A stretch of 7,970 nucleotides of DNA from NCBI GenBank assembly GCA_026983895.1, contig JALSTF010000228.1, positions 1 through 7,970 of the forward strand. Direction: 5' to 3'. The notes beneath the pieces were generated by a model, which did no database searches, was not told where the DNA came from, and saw only the letters and a program-made list of their open reading frames with translations. The translations under genes were made by a program, and so were the position numbers. How positions within the stretch are numbered: the stretch's first letter is position 1; every line of letters starts with the position of its first letter. The stretch comes from Sulfurovum sp. Its GTDB lineage: Bacteria; Campylobacterota; Campylobacteria; Campylobacterales; Sulfurovaceae. Shown in pieces: positions 5,498 through 7,970 of the stretch.

Positions 5498-5528
5498 TTT
5501 CTATCTGCCTTTACGTAAAATTGGATGT

Positions 5529-5534
5529 ATTATA
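5529..5534 (-). promoter_or_regulatory. -10 box for the membrane-protein pair
   Basis: TATAAT on the minus strand lies 31 bases before the ATG at 5497, within GTTATAAT. The upstream side is AT-rich (ATATTTTG) with no convincing -35 box. Confidence 0.55.
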
Positions 5535-5550
5535 ACAAAATATTTTCGTA

Positions 5551-5591
5551 CAAGTTATACTTGGCTTTGGTGCGTTGGGCAAACGCGCTTA
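5551..5591 (+). repeat. 41-bp repeat, direct copy 1
   Basis: It starts CAAGTT and ends GCTTA, and matches copy 2 (5662-5702) at 33 of 41 positions without gaps. The similarity continues leftward (TATTTT before each copy). It lies in the 263-bp gene-free stretch 5498-5760, just upstream of the membrane-gene promoter. Confidence 0.75.
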
Positions 5592-5661
5592 GACTTTAAT
5601 TTCTTCTTGATTTTCTGTATATTTTTGGGTTATCGGGAGGGAACTTTGAAGCTATTTTGTT

Positions 5662-5702
5662 CAAGTTGTGCTTGGATTTGGTGGTTTGGGTAAAGGAGCT
5701 TA
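5662..5702 (+). repeat. 41-bp repeat, direct copy 2 (left arm of a large palindrome)
   Basis: It shares CAAGTT, CTTGG, TTTGGTG, TTGGG and GCTTA with copy 1. With the inverted copy 3 it builds a hairpin with a small GAATAA loop between CTTAC and GTAAG. Confidence 0.75.
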
Positions 5703-5710
5703 CGAATAAG

Positions 5711-5750
5711 TAAGTGACTGCACCCATCCACCAAAGACGAGTGCAAATTG
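5711..5750 (-). repeat. 41-bp repeat, inverted copy 3 (right arm of a large palindrome)
   Basis: Read on the minus strand it follows the same pattern as copy 2 (CAA, TTG, the 8-base TTTGGTGG, TGGGT, CTTA) at lower identity. Paired with copy 2 it gives a long imperfect stem whose best part is TTTGGTGG/CCACCAAA. It starts 11 bases after the rplS stop, so rplS mRNA would end in or run through this hairpin; no T run follows, so it is not a classic terminator. Confidence 0.6.
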
Positions 5751-5760
5751 GACGAAAAGA

Positions 5761-6120
5761 TTATTTTCTGCGGAGTTCTTTGATTCTTGCCGCTTTACCT
5801 TTGAGCTCTCTCAGATAGAACAGCTTCGCTCTTCTTACTCTACCTTTTCTGAGCACTTCGATACTCTCGATACTGTCAGAATAAAGCGGGAAGATTCTCT
5901 CTACGCCTACAGAGTTGGCACCCATCTTTCTTACCATGAAAGTTCTGCCTGTACCCTGACCTCTGATCGCGATACAGAGACCTTCGTAGTTCTGTACTCT
6001 CTCTTTATTGCCCTCTTTGATCCTTACGGCTACTCTTACAGTGTCACCCGCTCTGAATTCGGGAATGTTTCTGTTTTCCAATTGTGCTTTTTCAAAGCTT
6101 TCGATGTATTTATTTCTCAT
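5761..6120 (-). CDS. rplS: 50S ribosomal protein L19
   Basis: L19 sits at the interface of the two ribosomal subunits in the 50S particle. The 119-residue protein is full length and typical: FRAGDTVRVAVRIKEGNKER (22-41), the VQNYEGLCIAIRGQG block (42-56), VGVERIFPLYSDSIESIEVL (71-90) and the basic end RRAKLFYLRELKGKAARIKE. The ATG lies inside the end of trmD (11-bp overlap). AAAGG, about 8 bases upstream, is also inside trmD, so translation is probably coupled. It is the last gene of the operon. Confidence 0.98.
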   Translation of the reverse strand: MRNKYIESFEKAQLENRNIPEFRAGDTVRVAVRIKEGNKERVQNYEGLCIAIRGQGTGRTFMVRKMGANSVGVERIFPLYSDSIESIEVLRKGRVRRAKLFYLRELKGKAARIKELRRK

Positions 6121-6805
6121 CTGCTATACCTTTTTTGTATAAATCTGGTCTGAAGAACTTTGTTTTGCACAAAGCCAACCCTCTTTTTAAGTCCGTGATT
6201 TTACTATGATTACCCTTTAAAAACTCTGAAACCACTTCATTATTTTCATAATTGACCGGTTTGGTAAAGGATGGCGCTTCAAGCAAGTACGATTCAAAGC
6301 TTTCTACTTCAAGAGAAACACTGTTTCCCAATACTCCTTCTACATTCCTTGCCACGGCATCGCAGACCACCATACTCGCCAACTCTCCTCCGGTTAAAAT
6401 AAAATCACCGATAGAGAAGAGTTCGTCCGCATGCTCTTCTATGACACGTTCATCGATCCCCTCATAACGTCCGCTGACAAAGACAAGGTGTTCTTTTTTC
6501 GCCAGACGCTTCGCATCGTTCTGCCTGAAGGGTTTGGCCACAGGAGAAAGAAACACAATATGTGCTTTGGGAGAATCTTCTTTGATCTTTGCTAGCGTAT
6601 CCATCAAAGGCTGAGGAGTCATCAGCATTCCGGCACCTCCGCCGATCATAGGGGCATCCACCCGCCGGTGTTTGTCCTTGGTCAGGTCCCGCGGATTATG
6701 GAAATCGATCGATATCTTTTTATCATCGATGGCGCGCTTGAGAATGGAGTCGGAAAAATATCCTTCAACAATATTGGGGAAGAGCGTCACGAAGGAGAAA
6801 CGCAT
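6110..6805 (-). CDS. trmD: tRNA (guanine-37-N1)-methyltransferase
   Basis: TrmD uses S-adenosylmethionine to make m1G37 next to the anticodon, which prevents +1 frameshifting. The 231-residue protein is a SPOUT enzyme with the trefoil-knot segments FLSPVAKPF, FVSGRYEGIDERV and SIGDFILTGGELASM, then RNVEGVLG and the C-terminal RNA-binding helices. I chose the ATG at 6805, which overlaps the rimM stop as TGATG, with GGAAG 8 bases upstream; a TTG one codon earlier (6808) is less likely. The arginine equal to E. coli R154 is present. Exactly 15 residues later, where E. coli has the catalytic base D169 (DSF), this protein has Glu (ESF). The same substitution may be usual in Campylobacterota, as I recall ESF for Helicobacter. 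The domain after ESFESYLLEAPSFTKP is shorter than in E. coli. Confidence 0.97.
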   Translation of the reverse strand: MRFSFVTLFPNIVEGYFSDSILKRAIDDKKISIDFHNPRDLTKDKHRRVDAPMIGGGAGMLMTPQPLMDTLAKIKEDSPKAHIVFLSPVAKPFRQNDAKRLAKKEHLVFVSGRYEGIDERVIEEHADELFSIGDFILTGGELASMVVCDAVARNVEGVLGNSVSLEVESFESYLLEAPSFTKPVNYENNEVVSEFLKGNHSKITDLKRGLALCKTKFFRPDLYKKGIADEK

Positions 6806-7332
6806 CAACTTGCTTCCAGGATATCTTTGGCATCTTTGACATAAACGATTTTTTCATTAGTATCAGTCTCTGTCACGTAACGCTCTATATAGGGAATGAG
6901 AAAATGTTTCGGAAGCCCGGCATCTGCCAGTGCCTTATCTGTTTTCACAGAAAGATAATCCACATCCGCCAAACGCTGAATATCTTCTACGACACCCAGT
7001 GTCTCATCATTCTGCCTGACACGGCATCCGATCACATCGAACCAGAAATGCTCTCCCTTTTCAAGCGTGCAGTGTGCCTTGGTCTGTGCTTCATCGGCAT
7101 AGAGTTTCGTGTTGGTCAGTTTTTTGGCCGCATCGATACTCTCATATCCCTGAAAACGGATCGTACCGCGTTTGAAATTGATATCGGAAACAGTGAGTTC
7201 ACCATGGTTGCTCTGAAACGTGCTTCCCACTTTGAACTGTTCCGGAAAATCGGTATGAAGATGAAATTTCAGGTCACCCCAAAGTCCTACGGTCCGCCCG
7301 ATCTGAGCGATAAAGAATTTTTCCTGAGGCAT
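6805..7332 (-). CDS. rimM: 16S rRNA processing/ribosome maturation factor RimM
   Basis: RimM binds ribosomal protein S19 and helps to mature the head of the 30S subunit. The 175-residue protein has the N-terminal beta barrel with IAQIGRTVGLWGDLKFHLHT (8-27) and YESIDAAKKLTNTKLY (63-78), then the PRC-barrel domain beginning FWFDVIGCRVRQ (96-107) and ending in the PKHFLIPYIERYV region (141-153). The start ATG has no recognisable Shine-Dalgarno sequence and lies 10 bp after the khpA stop, so re-initiation by ribosomes leaving khpA is likely. Its stop overlaps the trmD start. Confidence 0.95.
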   Translation of the reverse strand: MPQEKFFIAQIGRTVGLWGDLKFHLHTDFPEQFKVGSTFQSNHGELTVSDINFKRGTIRFQGYESIDAAKKLTNTKLYADEAQTKAHCTLEKGEHFWFDVIGCRVRQNDETLGVVEDIQRLADVDYLSVKTDKALADAGLPKHFLIPYIERYVTETDTNEKIVYVKDAKDILEAS

Positions 7333-7342
7333 GGGAATCGTT

Positions 7343-7585
7343 TTAGCTCGCCGCTTTGACGTTGACGCGGTAATTCTTACCGCCTTTTGCTTTACAGCCG
7401 GAGATGACTGTTTTAATGGAATTGATCATCCTTCCTTCTTTTCCAATGAGCTTGCCCACATCTTCGCTGTTTGCAAAGATAGTGATCTCATCGAAACCTT
7501 CATCCACTTCCTTGAGCTCCAGAGAGATATCCTCCGGATTGTTCACGAGAAGCTTTGTATAGGCAAGAAGGAAATCTCTGACCAT
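7343..7585 (-). CDS. khpA: KH-domain RNA-binding protein KhpA
   Basis: This small 80-residue RNA-binding protein is a single type II KH domain. The GxxG loop is seen in VGKLIGKEGRMINSIKT (43-59; G-K-E-G). In Gram-positive bacteria KhpA pairs with KhpB (Jag/EloR) and affects cell elongation and small-RNA networks; its task in Campylobacterota is less clear. The place between rpsP and rimM is the usual one in this group and hints at a role in ribosome assembly or translation. The ATG lies 5 bp after the rpsP stop with only a weak upstream site, so translational coupling to rpsP is likely. Confidence 0.93.
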   Translation of the reverse strand: MVRDFLLAYTKLLVNNPEDISLELKEVDEGFDEITIFANSEDVGKLIGKEGRMINSIKTVISGCKAKGGKNYRVNVKAAS

Positions 7586-7590
7586 GAAAA

Positions 7591-7821
7591 TTATTTCTTG
7601 CCTGCAAGTCTTTTAACGGTCGGGCTCATCTGGGCACCGACAGAAAGCCAGTAGTTCAATCTCTCTTCGTCAAGTGTAAGCTCTTTGTTTTCAGATACAG
7701 GGTTGTAGTGACCGATCGCTTCGATCCAGCCACCGTCTCTTCTTTTTCTGCTGTCTGTTACTACGATTCTGTAAAACGGTTTCTTTTTTCTACCCATTCT
7801 TGTCATTCTGATCATTGTCAT
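7591..7821 (-). CDS. rpsP: 30S ribosomal protein S16
   Basis: S16 is an early-binding 30S protein that stabilises the 5' domain of 16S rRNA. I placed the start at the ATG at 7821, giving 76 residues that open with the family signature MTMIRMTRMGRKKKPFYR, followed by IVVTDSRKRRDGGWIEAIGHYNP and ending near LSVGAQMSPTVKRLAGKK. A longer reading from 7881 adds 20 residues (lysine-rich SSKKKKLKG) that no S16 has, and the start at 7821 has an AAGGA site 7 bases upstream. First gene of the rpsP-khpA-rimM-trmD-rplS operon. Confidence 0.97.
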   Translation of the reverse strand: MTMIRMTRMGRKKKPFYRIVVTDSRKRRDGGWIEAIGHYNPVSENKELTLDEERLNYWLSVGAQMSPTVKRLAGKK

Positions 7822-7857
7822 GTTTTGTCCTTTTAACTTTTTCTTTTTGCTTGATAT

Positions 7858-7877
7858 ATCTCTCGAGGAAAAGAGAT
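7858..7877. promoter_or_regulatory. stem-loop in the rpsP leader
   Basis: ATCTCT (7858-7863) and AGAGAT (7872-7877) are perfectly complementary around an 8-base loop, with one further T-A pair outside. The stem ends 37 bases before the rpsP start codon. Confidence 0.5.
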
Positions 7878-7888
7878 ACACTTCGATA

Positions 7889-7937
7889 CAAGTTCTGACA
7901 ACTACTTTTTAATGACTAAAATACTCATCAGAACTTG
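7889..7937. promoter_or_regulatory. 10-bp inverted repeat in the rpsP leader
   Basis: CAAGTTCTGA (7889-7898) and TCAGAACTTG (7928-7937) are perfect inverted copies with 29 bases between. In minus-strand RNA it would form a stable hairpin. It may be an autoregulatory leader for the ribosomal operon, a binding site, or the end of an upstream transcript; no T run supports the last option. Confidence 0.55.
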
Positions 7938-7957
7938 GGAAATTCTTTTGGAACGTG

Positions 7958-7963
7958 ATTTTA
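7958..7963 (-). promoter_or_regulatory. extended -10 box upstream of rpsP
   Basis: On the minus strand TGG directly precedes TAAAAT, an extended -10 box of the kind common in Campylobacterota. Transcription would begin near 7951 and yield a leader of about 130 bases containing both hairpins. The -35 region is outside the window. Confidence 0.5.
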
Positions 7964-7970
7964 CCATAAT

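Noticed and set aside
5498..5760. Small gene or gene remnant between rplS and the membrane genes
   Set aside because: No frame with a start signal and recognisable content was found; repeats and one promoter box account for most of the stretch.
7822..7881. Longer S16 start at 7881
   Set aside because: It adds 20 residues not found in S16 proteins. The ATG at 7821 has an AAGGA site and gives the normal N-terminus.

Overview
The window looks like chromosomal DNA of a Campylobacterota (epsilonproteobacterial) species, most likely a Sulfurovum-type organism. The grounds are the gene order rpsP-khpA-rimM-trmD-rplS, the closeness of the ispE and smpB genes (adjacent in Campylobacter and Helicobacter), moderate GC content, and strong -10 boxes without clear -35 boxes. 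The genus is an inference from protein character and organisation, not from a database match.

Layout. Positions 17-796 (+) carry ispE (isoprenoid precursor synthesis), whose last codons and stop lie in a perfect 7-bp tandem repeat. Positions 860-3160 are a block read on the minus strand: a Crp/Fnr-type regulator, two small heat shock proteins (Hsp20 family) with a 10-bp gap, and a two-helix membrane protein of unknown function. Positions 3161-3494 hold no gene but contain a complete 266-bp MITE-like element with 31-bp terminal inverted repeats, a 4-bp target duplication (ATTA) and nested palindromes. Directly beside its right end lies the -10 box of smpB (3495-3956, +), the protein partner of tmRNA. 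Two unknown multi-pass membrane proteins follow on the minus strand (3950-5497); their tails share a recognisable motif. A 263-bp gene-free stretch (5498-5760) holds three related copies of an approximately 41-bp repeat, two direct and one inverted. The rest (5761-7821, minus) is the ribosomal/tRNA-modification operon rpsP-khpA-rimM-trmD-rplS with tightly packed or overlapping genes, preceded by a leader (7822-7970) with a likely extended -10 promoter and two perfect stem-loops.

How the genes fit together. The minus-strand operon at the right couples synthesis of ribosomal proteins S16 and L19 to ribosome maturation (RimM, KhpA) and tRNA m1G37 methylation (TrmD). SmpB is also a translation-quality factor. 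The central block is a stress module (sHSPs plus a regulator) that appears to have been placed between ispE and smpB. The most unusual signals are the MITE and its position at two gene starts, the repeat-borne stop codon of ispE, the 41-bp repeat family after rplS, a Crp-like regulator lacking the usual cAMP contacts and with a changed recognition helix, and a TrmD with Glu in place of the catalytic Asp. I did not find a defence system, CRISPR array, tRNA or rRNA in this window.
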